The notes under the pieces: model-generated
The model's input: the letters and a program-made list of their open reading frames with translations, nothing else
Database searches by the model: none
Told to the model about the DNA's origin: nothing
Program-made: the position numbers and the translations under genes
In this document: piece after piece, positions 51,344-60,243 of the stretch
Position numbering within the stretch: the first letter of the stretch is position 1
How the letters are laid out: each line of letters opens with the position of its first letter
Source: Exiguobacterium marinum DSM 16307
Lineage (GTDB): Bacteria > Bacillota > Bacilli > Exiguobacteriales > Exiguobacteriaceae
NCBI RefSeq assembly: GCF_000620845.1
Contig: NZ_KK211189.1
Span: 1,689,662 to 1,753,661, forward strand
Direction: 5' to 3'
Length of the DNA: 64,000 nucleotides

Positions 51344-52246
51344 TTGAATATTTTAGTAGTCGGAATTGGTGATGTGGCCCAAAAAGCATATCTGCCAGTG
51401 TATGCCGGATTGAAAGACGTCAACGTATACCTCGTTTCAAGGGATAAACAGAAGCTCGACGCTATGCTGTCAACGTATCGTTTCCAAGGTGGATACACTG
51501 ACCTTAAGGAGGTGACGATGTCAGAGATGGATGCTGTCATGATTCATTCGACGACATCAGCACACTTTGAACAAGCCGAGTACTGTCTTCTTCAAAAGAA
51601 ACATGTCTTCATTGATAAGCCGATCACGTTCATGCTTGAAGAGACGGAACGGCTTGTCATGTTAGCCAGAGAGAACGATGTTCATCTCGTCACCGGCTTC
51701 AATCGTCGATTTGCGACTGCGACACAAGCGTTGAAACAGATCGGACAAAAGAACATGGTGTTCATTCAAAAAAACCGAACTTATAAACCGGCGACGCTTC
51801 GTGAATTCGTCATCGAGGATTTTGTTCACGTCGTTGATACACTCCGCTATCTAACCGACCTTCGTCCGGTCGAACGGTTGCGTGTCACTCCGCGTTATGA
51901 CGGAGACGTTTTGAAACAAGTGGTGATTCACTTCACTGCAGGTGGGATTGAAGCAATCGGTTGGATGAACCGTGATAACGGTTGCACCGAGGAAGTGATG
52001 GAGGTCATGTCTCCGAATGTGAAGCGTGTCAGCCGTGACGTCGAGCGGATTTTGGATTATGGACCCGACGGGGTGAGAGAATGGGCACTCGACCCGTGGG
52101 AGTCGAACTTGAAACGTCGCGGATTCATCCACATGGTCGAAGAGTTCATTCGGTTAGTAAACGGAGAACCGAATACGTCGGTCATTGCCGAGGATAGTCT
52201 TGAGACGCATCGACTGTGTGAAGAGATACTCACACATGTGCAGTGA
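51344..52246 (+). CDS. Gfo/Idh/MocA-family oxidoreductase
   Basis: 300 residues. The TTG at 51344 is chosen because AAGGAG is 8 bases ahead and the peptide then opens with the Rossmann fold (NILVVGIGDVAQKAYLPVY). The Asp/Lys site of the family appears as VFIDKPIT (EKP-like, with Asp-Lys-Pro), and a GFNRRF motif follows near 125. The C-terminal domain is shorter than the usual 330-350. Such enzymes use NAD(P)(H) on sugars or inositols. No sugar genes are close. Confidence 0.87.
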   Translation: MNILVVGIGDVAQKAYLPVYAGLKDVNVYLVSRDKQKLDAMLSTYRFQGGYTDLKEVTMSEMDAVMIHSTTSAHFEQAEYCLLQKKHVFIDKPITFMLEETERLVMLARENDVHLVTGFNRRFATATQALKQIGQKNMVFIQKNRTYKPATLREFVIEDFVHVVDTLRYLTDLRPVERLRVTPRYDGDVLKQVVIHFTAGGIEAIGWMNRDNGCTEEVMEVMSPNVKRVSRDVERILDYGPDGVREWALDPWESNLKRRGFIHMVEEFIRLVNGEPNTSVIAEDSLETHRLCEEILTHVQ

Positions 52247-52310
52247 ATCGTCTGTTTCTGTCAGATTCAGAGCGGGTAAAAACTCGATAACCCGATAAAA
52301 GGAGGCGGTT

Positions 52311-53732
52311 TTGTTGGATGTTCGTGAACTGATTATGCAAATCAATGACTATTTATGGTCGTACCTACTCATCTTTGTCTTGATTGCCGGAGGACTTTAT
52401 TTTACGATTCGGATGGGATTCGTTCAATTTCGAATGCTACCTGAAATGTTTAAACTGCTATTTGTGAAAGGACTCAAGCATGAGAAAGGTCAGGTATCTT
52501 CCTTCCAGGCGTTCGCAATCGGGACGGCAGCTCGTGTCGGTACGGGAAACATCGCCGGTGTGTCGACCGCCATCGCATTAGGAGGTCCTGGCGCCGTGTT
52601 TTGGATGTGGCTCATCGCATTGATTGGAGCGGCATCGGCATTCGTCGAGAGTACTCTCGCCCAAGTATATAAAGTGCATGATGGCAAAGCTTGGCGTGGC
52701 GGACCAGCATATTACATCGAGCGGGCATTAGGGGAGCGCTGGTTAGGGATCGTCTTTGCCATTTTGATTACCTTTGCATTTGGATTTGCTTTCAACTCGG
52801 TACAGGCGAATACGATTGCGCTCTCTGTGAACAATGTATTTGAGATTGATACGATATGGGTCGGGCTGATTTTAGCCGCCCTCACTGCAATTGTCATTTT
52901 CGGCGGAATTCGTTCGATCTCGACTTTGTCGGGAATTATTGTGCCAATCATGGCGGGTGGTTATATCCTACTAGCGATTTGGGTCGTCCTCACGAATCTT
53001 GATGTAGTGCCACAAGTATTCTCGGCCATCTTCTCAGAAGGTGTCCTCAGTTTCCAACAACTGTTCGGTGGAGCGGTCGGAGCAGCTGTCCTTCAAGGGA
53101 TTCGCCGTGGATTGTTCTCGAACGAGGCAGGGATGGGTTCAGCACCGAATGCCGCCGCTACGGCTGAAGTTAGCCATCCTGTCAAACAAGGATTGATTCA
53201 ATCACTCAGTGTTTTTGTCGATACATTATTCATCTGTACGGCGACGGCGATGATTGTCTTGATTTCGGGTGTGGAAGGTTCTGAGGCGTTTCAAGGAATC
53301 GAGCTTGCCCAAGAGGCGCTCCTCGTTGAGATCGGTCCGATAGCAACGACACTCATGACAGTTGCGATTCTTCTTTTTGCTTTTAGCTCGATCTTGGCCA
53401 ACTACTACTATGGAGAGACGAATATTGAATTTATTTCTGAAAAAAAACGATATCTCATCACTTACCGGATTGCTGTTGTCGGTATGGTCATGTTTGGTTC
53501 GGTACGCTCGGCAGGACTTGTCTGGTCGATTGCGGACATCTTCATGGGGTTGATGGCACTTGTCAATATGTACGCGATTTTCCGATTAAGTACAGTTGCT
53601 AAGACGCTCCTCGATGATTATATACTCCAGAAGAAAGATGGCAAAGACCCAGAATTCTTAAAAGATGATGTAGATTTACCTGGCAAGGAGCATATTGAAG
53701 CGTGGGAAGCAAAAAAAGAAGAAATCAGTTGA
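52311..53732 (+). CDS. AGCS-family sodium:alanine/glycine symporter
   Basis: 473 residues, about eleven membrane segments. Start TTG at 52311 (or 52314) behind AAAGGAGG. Family motifs: GLYFTIRMGFVQFRMLPEM, GTAARVGTGNIAGVSTAIALGGPGAVFWMW, WRGGPAYYIERALG and RRGLFSNEAGMGSAPNAAA. Imports alanine or glycine with Na+. The C-terminal tail (about 45 residues) is cytosolic and charged. Confidence 0.95.
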   Translation: MLDVRELIMQINDYLWSYLLIFVLIAGGLYFTIRMGFVQFRMLPEMFKLLFVKGLKHEKGQVSSFQAFAIGTAARVGTGNIAGVSTAIALGGPGAVFWMWLIALIGAASAFVESTLAQVYKVHDGKAWRGGPAYYIERALGERWLGIVFAILITFAFGFAFNSVQANTIALSVNNVFEIDTIWVGLILAALTAIVIFGGIRSISTLSGIIVPIMAGGYILLAIWVVLTNLDVVPQVFSAIFSEGVLSFQQLFGGAVGAAVLQGIRRGLFSNEAGMGSAPNAAATAEVSHPVKQGLIQSLSVFVDTLFICTATAMIVLISGVEGSEAFQGIELAQEALLVEIGPIATTLMTVAILLFAFSSILANYYYGETNIEFISEKKRYLITYRIAVVGMVMFGSVRSAGLVWSIADIFMGLMALVNMYAIFRLSTVAKTLLDDYILQKKDGKDPEFLKDDVDLPGKEHIEAWEAKKEEIS

Positions 53733-53740
53733 ACGATATA

Positions 53741-53774
53741 TGGGAGTGCTTCCGATTCAGGGAGCATTTTCTCC
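53741..53774 (+). terminator. Weak terminator after the symporter gene
   Basis: GAGTGCTTCC / GGGAGCATT-type stem with wobbles, then TTTTCTCC. Confidence 0.45.
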
Positions 53775-53835
53775 ATTCACTTATTATTATTTCAGATACC
53801 GTATTTATTTTAATTAAAGAAAGTAGAGAATTATT

Positions 53836-54657
53836 ATGAAACAAGTAATCTTGACAATCGTCAAGCGATTTTTTGTAGAACGATTTTTTGATCAAGCTGC
53901 TATGTTAGCCTATTACTTCATTCTTTCTACATTCCCGTTCTTGTTGTTCGTGTTGGGGATTGTTGGACTTTTACCTTTTTCAAGTGGCGATGTGATTCAA
54001 GCATTGTCGCTCATTATGCCAGAAGCAAGTTATCGTCTATTAGAAGGAAATATCGAGGCGATTTTTGACAATTCAAAATTGAAATTGGCATCATTCAGTA
54101 TCTTACCCGCACTTTGGATTTCATCGATTGCTGTCCAGTCATTAGTCCGGGCCTTGAACGATGCCTATCGGGCAGTCCGAAACAAGGCGTTTTGGAGAGG
54201 GATCTTACAGGATATTGCCATCACGTTAGCACTCATGTTTGTGCTTCCATTTTCTTTGCTCGTACCGGTGATTGAGACGGCGCTACGCGAGGTATCTTCG
54301 TATATCCTATTCATCGATGAGATTGTCACAACCTATGCTCAAATTTGGTTTTACTTTAGATGGATTATCGGAACGAGTCTTCTATTCATAGTATTCGTAT
54401 TCGTCTATAAGTGGTTGCCAAGTGTTGTTGGTACTTTCAAGAATAGTTGGGCTGGAGCAGCATTTACGACTCTCGGAATACTAGTTGTGTCAAATGTGTT
54501 CAGTTACTATTCACAGTTTGCGAACTACGAACAGTTTTATGGACAACTTGGAGCGTTCATCGTCTTATTGATTTGGTTTTATCTAGCAGCCTCTGTGATT
54601 TTACTCGGAGGCCTCTTAAATGCGACACTGATCGAGAGGGAAGAAAAACTTCGTTAG
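53836..54657 (+). CDS. YihY/BrkB-family membrane protein
   Basis: 273 residues, about six membrane segments. Family signature: DQAAMLAYYFILSTFPFLLFVLG near 20, then a VQSLVRALNDAYR-like segment and the end GQLGAFIVLLIWFYLAASVILLGGLLNA. Once labelled RNase BN or serum-resistance protein, the family is now thought to affect the membrane or envelope, though no activity is proven. The region ahead is AT-rich with an unusual lack of a ribosome site (only AAAGAAAGTAGAG). Confidence 0.9.
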   Translation: MKQVILTIVKRFFVERFFDQAAMLAYYFILSTFPFLLFVLGIVGLLPFSSGDVIQALSLIMPEASYRLLEGNIEAIFDNSKLKLASFSILPALWISSIAVQSLVRALNDAYRAVRNKAFWRGILQDIAITLALMFVLPFSLLVPVIETALREVSSYILFIDEIVTTYAQIWFYFRWIIGTSLLFIVFVFVYKWLPSVVGTFKNSWAGAAFTTLGILVVSNVFSYYSQFANYEQFYGQLGAFIVLLIWFYLAASVILLGGLLNATLIEREEKLR

Positions 54658-54736
54658 ACTTGTAATTATTAGTTATCATTCAAAAGAATAGGGAATGGTA
54701 ACGTAAGGTCACATCATCTAAGCGGAGGTGGGAAAC

Positions 54737-55291
54737 ATGAATATGCAACGGCTCGTTCACAATCGTCGTTTCATCGATCAATCATTGTTTTACCTCGCCT
54801 TACATCTGTGGAAGTGGATTTTACTATTACCTGTTTTATTCTATTTGAACGTATCGTTTCAGCAATCACCATTTTCGGAGTACTTGATGGTCAGTATCAT
54901 CCTGTATCTCATGTTTCGAGTCATTCAATATGTCGTCGCCAGTCGTGCTTCTTTCATGGAGTTAGTGGAATTCGGATATGCGATCTTGTCACTCTTACTC
55001 GTCTTTTCGTTCTTGATGGAGATTGGGTCGCCGCCAGTCGCCATTGCATTGATTGGCATAGTATACTTGAGCCATCCTATGCTAGCGCTTCATCACTATC
55101 AGAATTTCTCAGAACGGAAATGGCTGAACAAGCAGTTCCAACTATTTAGCCCGATGTTACGGCAAGGAGAAGTGCCGGTTCACGTTCTAGTATTGACGGA
55201 AGATGAGATTGTAATTACTGTAGAGAGTGGTAAAGAGTTTACGTACCGTCATATATATTGGGGCGGTTTTTATGTAGAAAATCCTTCCTAA
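54737..55291 (+). CDS. Unknown membrane protein with C-terminal soluble part
   Basis: 184 residues from the ATG at 54737, behind GGAGGTG. Four hydrophobic segments to about 120, then a soluble beta-rich end (PVHVLVLTEDEIVITVESG, then YRHIYWGGFYVENPS). The pattern resembles small YcxB-like proteins, whose C-terminal strand set is similar, but I cannot confirm this. It is read with the next small membrane gene. Confidence 0.65.
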   Translation: MNMQRLVHNRRFIDQSLFYLALHLWKWILLLPVLFYLNVSFQQSPFSEYLMVSIILYLMFRVIQYVVASRASFMELVEFGYAILSLLLVFSFLMEIGSPPVAIALIGIVYLSHPMLALHHYQNFSERKWLNKQFQLFSPMLRQGEVPVHVLVLTEDEIVITVESGKEFTYRHIYWGGFYVENPS

Positions 55292-55306
55292 AAGGTGGTT
55301 ACACAG

Positions 55307-55612
55307 TTGTTTAGCGGATTCGATAATGTGATTGTCATTCTATTTTGGATTGCGACATTCATTGCGTTCTTTAAAGGAGCGTATGATATGTGGCGTGAGT
55401 ATCGATCAACGAAAGAAAAATCAGTGCTCTATTATTTGATCGCATTGATCATTACTTGGTTTTGGTTCAACCCATACGAACTGGTCGCGCTTCATCCGTT
55501 CGTATTGATGGCGTACTATTGGAATCGGAACAAATGGATGCGTAACGCGATGCTCGTATTAGTGCTCGTTCCATTCGTGATTCGTGTATGGTTAATAGCC
55601 GCTTCCATGTAA
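55307..55612 (+). CDS. Small membrane protein, unknown
   Basis: 101 residues from the TTG at 55307 (AAAGGTGG 8 bases ahead); a GTG at 55295 is possible. Three hydrophobic segments, rich in Trp and Phe (IALIITWFWFNPYELVALHP), and a basic segment between them. No family recognised. It follows the previous gene by 15 bases and ends in a shared terminator. Confidence 0.62.
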   Translation: MFSGFDNVIVILFWIATFIAFFKGAYDMWREYRSTKEKSVLYYLIALIITWFWFNPYELVALHPFVLMAYYWNRNKWMRNAMLVLVLVPFVIRVWLIAASM

Positions 55613-55613
55613 A

Positions 55614-55643
55614 AAACTCGGTCCCTTTAAGGGAACCGAGTTT
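55614..55643. terminator. Bidirectional terminator ahead of convergent putP
   Basis: AAACTCGGTCCC / GGGAACCGAGTTT, one bulged base, T runs on both sides. Confidence 0.85.
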
Positions 55644-55655
55644 TTGTTTGTGGTA

Positions 55656-57137
55656 TTATTCTTTTTTCGCAGCTGCCAATTCAGCTTCCATTTCGCCGAA
55701 TTCACGAGTGATGCGTTTTTGTTCTTTCTGGCTTGTAAAGTTACTGACAAGTACGATTGCCAACATACTTAAGAAGAAGCCAGGGACCATTTCGTAAAGG
55801 ACAGTTGAGAGTCCAGTCACAATCCAAAGAATAACTGTGATGGCACCAACGAGGATACCAGCGAGGGCACCTTGACGTGTCATCTTCGTCCAATAGAGTG
55901 ACAAGAGAATTGCTGGTCCGAAAGCTGAGCCGAATCCAGCCCATGCATATCCAACGAGTGTCAAGATTGTGCTAGATGGGTTGAGAGACATGAGTGTTGC
56001 TACGAACCCGACGACCAAGACACCGATACGACCGGCGCGTACCATTGTTTTTTCACTTGCTTCTTTGTTGAAGAACTTACGATAAAAGTCTTCTGTCAAA
56101 GCAGACGACGTAACGAGCAATTGTGACGATACGGTCGACATGACCGCTGCAAGAATCGCAGCTAATAAGAATCCAGTGATGAACGGGTGGAACAAGACTT
56201 CAGAGAATTGAATGAAGACTGTTTCTGGGTCACCAAGCGGATTTCCTTGACCGCGGAAGTATGCGATTCCGACGAAACCTGTCATGACGGCACCAATAAT
56301 CGATACAGTCATCCAGCTCATTCCGATACGACGAGCTGTTTTCAAAGATTTCACATCACGAATGGCCATAAATCGGACGATGATGTGCGGCTGACCAAAG
56401 TAACCGAGTCCCCAGGCGAGGAGACCGATAATCCCAAGTGTTGTCGTACCTTTAAATAAATCAAACAAGTCGGCATTGATTGCTGTTGCAGAGTTGACAG
56501 CAGTGTCTACTCCACCGAGATCTGTTAATGCGACGAAAGGAACGAGCACGAGTGCCAAGAACATGATGACGCCTTGGGCGAAATCCGTCCAACTAACTGC
56601 TGTGAACCCACCGAAAAGGGTGTACAAGATGACGACACTGATTGTGACGATGACACCTGTCTGATAGTTCAATCCGAATGAGCTTTCAAACAACTTCCCG
56701 CCAGAAACGAGTCCGGCTGACGTGTAGAACGTGAAGAAGATGATGATGACGGATGCGGATAGGATCCGTAGCCAGTTCGAGTGATCTCGGAACCGATTCT
56801 CTAAAAAGTCTGGAATCGTAATCGAATCGTTCGCCATCTCTGTGAAGACGCGAAGTCGTGGAGCAACTAACAAGTAGTTCAAGTAAGCTCCGATGACCAA
56901 TCCAACGGCTAACCAAATTGCTGATAGTCCAGTTGCATACATTGCACCTGGTAGTCCCATTAACATCCAACCACTCATATCCGAAGCCCCGGCTGACATG
57001 GCTGTAACTCCTGGCCCCATTTTACGGCCACCTAACATATAATCTGATGAATCGGTCGTTCGCTTATACGCGACGTATCCGATAAGAAGCATCATCACGA
57101 GATAAAGCGCGATTGATACCCATTCTTGCCATAGCAT
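55656..57137 (-). CDS. putP: Sodium/proline symporter PutP
   Basis: 493 residues from the ATG at 57137 behind TAGGAGG. Thirteen membrane segments of the SSS family, with DYMLGGRKMGPGVTAMSAGASD, GYAWAGFGSAFGPAILLSL and GQPHIIVRFMAIRD. Na+ ligand residues sit in the SAGASDMSGW stretch. It imports proline as nutrient or osmoprotectant. It closely resembles the broken copy at 13259-13887. Confidence 0.95.
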   Translation of the reverse strand: MLWQEWVSIALYLVMMLLIGYVAYKRTTDSSDYMLGGRKMGPGVTAMSAGASDMSGWMLMGLPGAMYATGLSAIWLAVGLVIGAYLNYLLVAPRLRVFTEMANDSITIPDFLENRFRDHSNWLRILSASVIIIFFTFYTSAGLVSGGKLFESSFGLNYQTGVIVTISVVILYTLFGGFTAVSWTDFAQGVIMFLALVLVPFVALTDLGGVDTAVNSATAINADLFDLFKGTTTLGIIGLLAWGLGYFGQPHIIVRFMAIRDVKSLKTARRIGMSWMTVSIIGAVMTGFVGIAYFRGQGNPLGDPETVFIQFSEVLFHPFITGFLLAAILAAVMSTVSSQLLVTSSALTEDFYRKFFNKEASEKTMVRAGRIGVLVVGFVATLMSLNPSSTILTLVGYAWAGFGSAFGPAILLSLYWTKMTRQGALAGILVGAITVILWIVTGLSTVLYEMVPGFFLSMLAIVLVSNFTSQKEQKRITREFGEMEAELAAAKKE

Positions 57138-57471
57138 TGAATTACCTCCTATTAAGTTAAAAAAATCTATCTCATCAACTCGTTCGCGATTGTGTGAAGT
57201 CGTCACACAGTCAAATACAAAAGTTGAAAAGGCGAACTTGTGGTTTACCTTACAGAACCTTTGGAATGATTGCAAACTGTCATCTTTTCATAAAAACGGC
57301 TCTAAAGCCTATCATATCAACGGATAAGAGCAAATTTCTTTCATTAAAAAGTTTAAATATTCTGAATATTTGAAATGCTGCAGACTTGTTGTTGTAACAT
57401 TAATGTAATATTAAATGATATCTTTTCAGAAAAAATAAAAAAGAGCATAGATTAAATGCTCTTTCTCATCA
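57138..57471. other. Intergenic region upstream of putP, no gene seen
   Basis: 334 bases with no supported frame. It must hold the putP promoter; TTGCAA-N17-TAAGGT on the minus strand is a poor candidate. A short perfect repeat GTGTGA-N5-TCACAC (57192-57208) between that and putP could be a regulator site. The dac terminator occupies the right end. Confidence 0.4.
57430..57464 (-). terminator. Terminator of the D,D-carboxypeptidase gene
   Basis: AAAGAGCAT / ATGCTCTTT, followed on the minus strand by TTTTATTTTTT. Confidence 0.85.
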
Positions 57472-58485
57472 TTATTGGAATGCTGTCTCTTCAACGAGTC
57501 GCATCGTCGGGAATGTCTGCCCAGATTTTGCTTGCATTGTGACCAAGATATACGTCTCTTCTTCATGTTGCATGATGAACACCATCGTATAACCGGATTC
57601 GTCGGTGTAACCTGTTTTAGTAGCCGTCACGTATTTCGAATAGTTAATGCTTCTTTCATTAACAGCGGATCCGAGGTGATACCACCAACGCCGTTTGCCG
57701 TTTCCGTCAATGTCGTCAAATTCAGCTTTGTATTCATAAGTCCCGGCAATTTCAACAAGTTCAGGGTATGTACTGAATGCGAAGGCAATTTTAGCCATGT
57801 CGTTCGCCGTTGTATAATGATTCGGATCTGAGTATCCGTGTGCATTCATAAAGTGAGTGCCAGCTAATCCTAAAACTTTCGCACGGTCGTTCATTAATTG
57901 AACAAATGCTTCGGTAGACCCACTCGTATATTCCGCTAGACTATTCGCAGCATCATTTCCCGATTCGAGAAGAGTAGCATATAAAGCCTGGCGTACCGTC
58001 AATTTATCACCAATTGTGAGATGGGCGATGTGACTATCCCATGGAATGTCGAGTGTAGATGCTTGGATGGTGATAACTGATTGATCGAGCTCGTCTGCGA
58101 CGGATGCTTTTTCGTAGGCGAGCAGTGCCGTCATCAGTTTGGTTGTGCTCGCTGGGAACACGCGATCGTCTGCGTTCTTATCGATTAAAATTTCCTGCTT
58201 CGTCACGTTGATGAAGGTCAAAGCTCCAACGGAAATGTCATCGTTTGATAATATAGTTGATTCACTGGGATGCCATGACCCCATCTCAATATTCGGAAAG
58301 ACCGGACCTTGTTTCATCGGTTCCATTTTCGGAGCGGCTGCCTCTGCAGGTGTTGGTGATTCCTTGTCTTGTTTAAATCCGACTAAGGTCGGGATCATTG
58401 CGATGATGCTGAGCAACACAACCGCTGCAATCATTCGTCGCATGATGTACGTTCTTCTTCGGTGTCTCCTTTTACGGGTCAACAA
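57472..58485 (-). CDS. D-alanyl-D-alanine carboxypeptidase (PBP5/DacF-like, S11)
   Basis: 337 residues from TTG at 58485 (second TTG at 58482), behind AAAGGAGGG. Arg-rich start, one membrane helix at about 17-35, then a periplasmic-type S11 domain: Ser113-x-x-Lys116 in PASTTKLM, SGN (175-177) and KTGYT near 290. It trims the terminal D-Ala of peptidoglycan stem peptides. The C-terminal PBP5 anchor domain is missing; the N-terminal helix anchors it instead. Confidence 0.92.
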   Translation of the reverse strand: MLTRKRRHRRRTYIMRRMIAAVVLLSIIAMIPTLVGFKQDKESPTPAEAAAPKMEPMKQGPVFPNIEMGSWHPSESTILSNDDISVGALTFINVTKQEILIDKNADDRVFPASTTKLMTALLAYEKASVADELDQSVITIQASTLDIPWDSHIAHLTIGDKLTVRQALYATLLESGNDAANSLAEYTSGSTEAFVQLMNDRAKVLGLAGTHFMNAHGYSDPNHYTTANDMAKIAFAFSTYPELVEIAGTYEYKAEFDDIDGNGKRRWWYHLGSAVNERSINYSKYVTATKTGYTDESGYTMVFIMQHEEETYILVTMQAKSGQTFPTMRLVEETAFQ

Positions 58486-58636
58486 AAGTCCCTCCTTTTA
58501 TCATTACTCATTAAACATAATAGAAAACGCTCTCTTTTTTCGCTATTAAAATAAAGAACTAGGTCAATGATTGATGAGGAAACAATGAAGATTTGGGTAA
58601 AGACGTAGAGATACTACTATGAGAGGAGAATTTACC

Positions 58637-60169
58637 ATGCATCGTTATCCGTTCACGAATTCTATTTGGCGACAGCATGACACAGGGCCCTTGTATCCCT
58701 CGTTAAATGTTTCAGAATCAGCTGACGTCGTAGTCATTGGAGCCGGGATTACAGGACTTGTCTGTGCTTATGAGTTGCAGAAGCGAGGGAAGCAAGTGAC
58801 GCTTTTAGAAGCGTTAGAGATTGGTCATGGTACCACTGGTCATACGACGGCCAAATGTTCTGTTCAACACGGGTCGATTTATCAAAAATTGATACGACAC
58901 TTCGGTGAGACGGTTGCGCGTCTTTACTACGAATTCAATGCTGAAGCACTTGTCTATTTACAGAATCAAGTAAACGAAGGATTCGATTGCGATTTTTCTT
59001 TGGAACATTCGTACTTATATGCGACGGAACCAAATGACGAACTCGTAAAAGAACTCGATGCTTACCGCCGTCTAAAGATTGATGGGGGAGAAGCGACAGA
59101 GGAAGTGAATCATGCACTTCCATTTACAATCGAACAAGCTTTAGTAATTCGCAATCAAGCACAGTTTCATCCCGTCAAGTACTTACGTGAATTAGCTGAA
59201 CGCTTTGTTCGACTCGGCGGAAATATCTATGAACAGACGAGGGCGATGGAAGTGAGTCAAGGTCCACGACCGATTGTCACGACTGCTACAGGAAGACGGG
59301 TTCAGGCAAATCAGGTCGTGATTGCGACCCATTATCCGTTCAATGATCTACGTGGGCTATACGTGTCTAAATTTTCAGTAGAGCGCTCCTATATCGTTGC
59401 TTGTGAAACGGATACAGATCCGCTGAAAGGGATGTATTTAAGTGTCGATCACAACAGTCGATCGTATCGGTCATATGTTGATAATGGAAAAACATATTTA
59501 CTAATTGGTGGAGAAGGACATTTAGCGGGACAGGTGACGGACACCCGAAGTCGTTATGATCGTCTGGAGAGCGATGCCCAACATCATTTTGGAACGAATC
59601 GGTCGACGTATCGTTGGTCTTCTCAAGATCTCATCACATTAGATTCCCTCCCGTATGTAGGACAGATGTTTAAGCGGGAACCAGATATCTTCGTGGCGAC
59701 AGGATTTTTAAAATGGGGTATGACTAACGGAATTGCTGCCGGAATATTGTTAGCTGATCAACTCACGAATCGTCCAGACCGTTTTTCAGAGTTGGTGTCA
59801 CCACTCCGGACAACTGTCAAACCAACAGACCTCCCTGCATTTTTAAAGACAAACCTCGACACCGCCACACAATTCACGAAAGGAGCGGTCGAACGGGTGC
59901 TCGAACGACAAGATGTTCAAGATCTTCAGCTAGATGAAGGTGGAATCGTGCAAGTGGGTCATCGCACAAAAGGGGTATACCGAGATTTAGAAAACCGCTG
60001 CCATGTTGTCAACCTGACCTGCACACACCTCGGTTGTACAGTGAAATGGAACAATGCGGAAAGGACATGGGATTGTCCTTGTCATGGGTCTCGTTTTGAT
60101 GCAAAAGGAGCCGTCCTGGAAGGACCTGCGACAAAACCACTCACCTATAGCAAGCGAGAAGATTTGTAA
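58637..60169 (+). CDS. FAD-dependent oxidoreductase with C-terminal Rieske domain
   Basis: 510 residues from the ATG at 58637 behind GAGAGGAG. N-terminal DAO-type FAD domain: VVVIGAGITGLVCAYEL, then GHGTTGHTTAKCS and GFLKWGMTNGIAAG near the end of that part. The C terminus (about 415-510) is a Rieske [2Fe-2S] domain with CTHLGC and CPCHGSRF, the four ligands Cys-His and Cys-His. Related YhfW-like proteins of Bacilli have this fusion, but substrate and electron partner are unknown. Confidence 0.9.
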   Translation: MHRYPFTNSIWRQHDTGPLYPSLNVSESADVVVIGAGITGLVCAYELQKRGKQVTLLEALEIGHGTTGHTTAKCSVQHGSIYQKLIRHFGETVARLYYEFNAEALVYLQNQVNEGFDCDFSLEHSYLYATEPNDELVKELDAYRRLKIDGGEATEEVNHALPFTIEQALVIRNQAQFHPVKYLRELAERFVRLGGNIYEQTRAMEVSQGPRPIVTTATGRRVQANQVVIATHYPFNDLRGLYVSKFSVERSYIVACETDTDPLKGMYLSVDHNSRSYRSYVDNGKTYLLIGGEGHLAGQVTDTRSRYDRLESDAQHHFGTNRSTYRWSSQDLITLDSLPYVGQMFKREPDIFVATGFLKWGMTNGIAAGILLADQLTNRPDRFSELVSPLRTTVKPTDLPAFLKTNLDTATQFTKGAVERVLERQDVQDLQLDEGGIVQVGHRTKGVYRDLENRCHVVNLTCTHLGCTVKWNNAERTWDCPCHGSRFDAKGAVLEGPATKPLTYSKREDL

Positions 60170-60243
60170 ACTGGTGTAGGCAAAGGTTGATAGCTATAAT
60201 AAAGTAGAAAGAGAAAAGAATAACACAGAGGGGTGACTGACAG

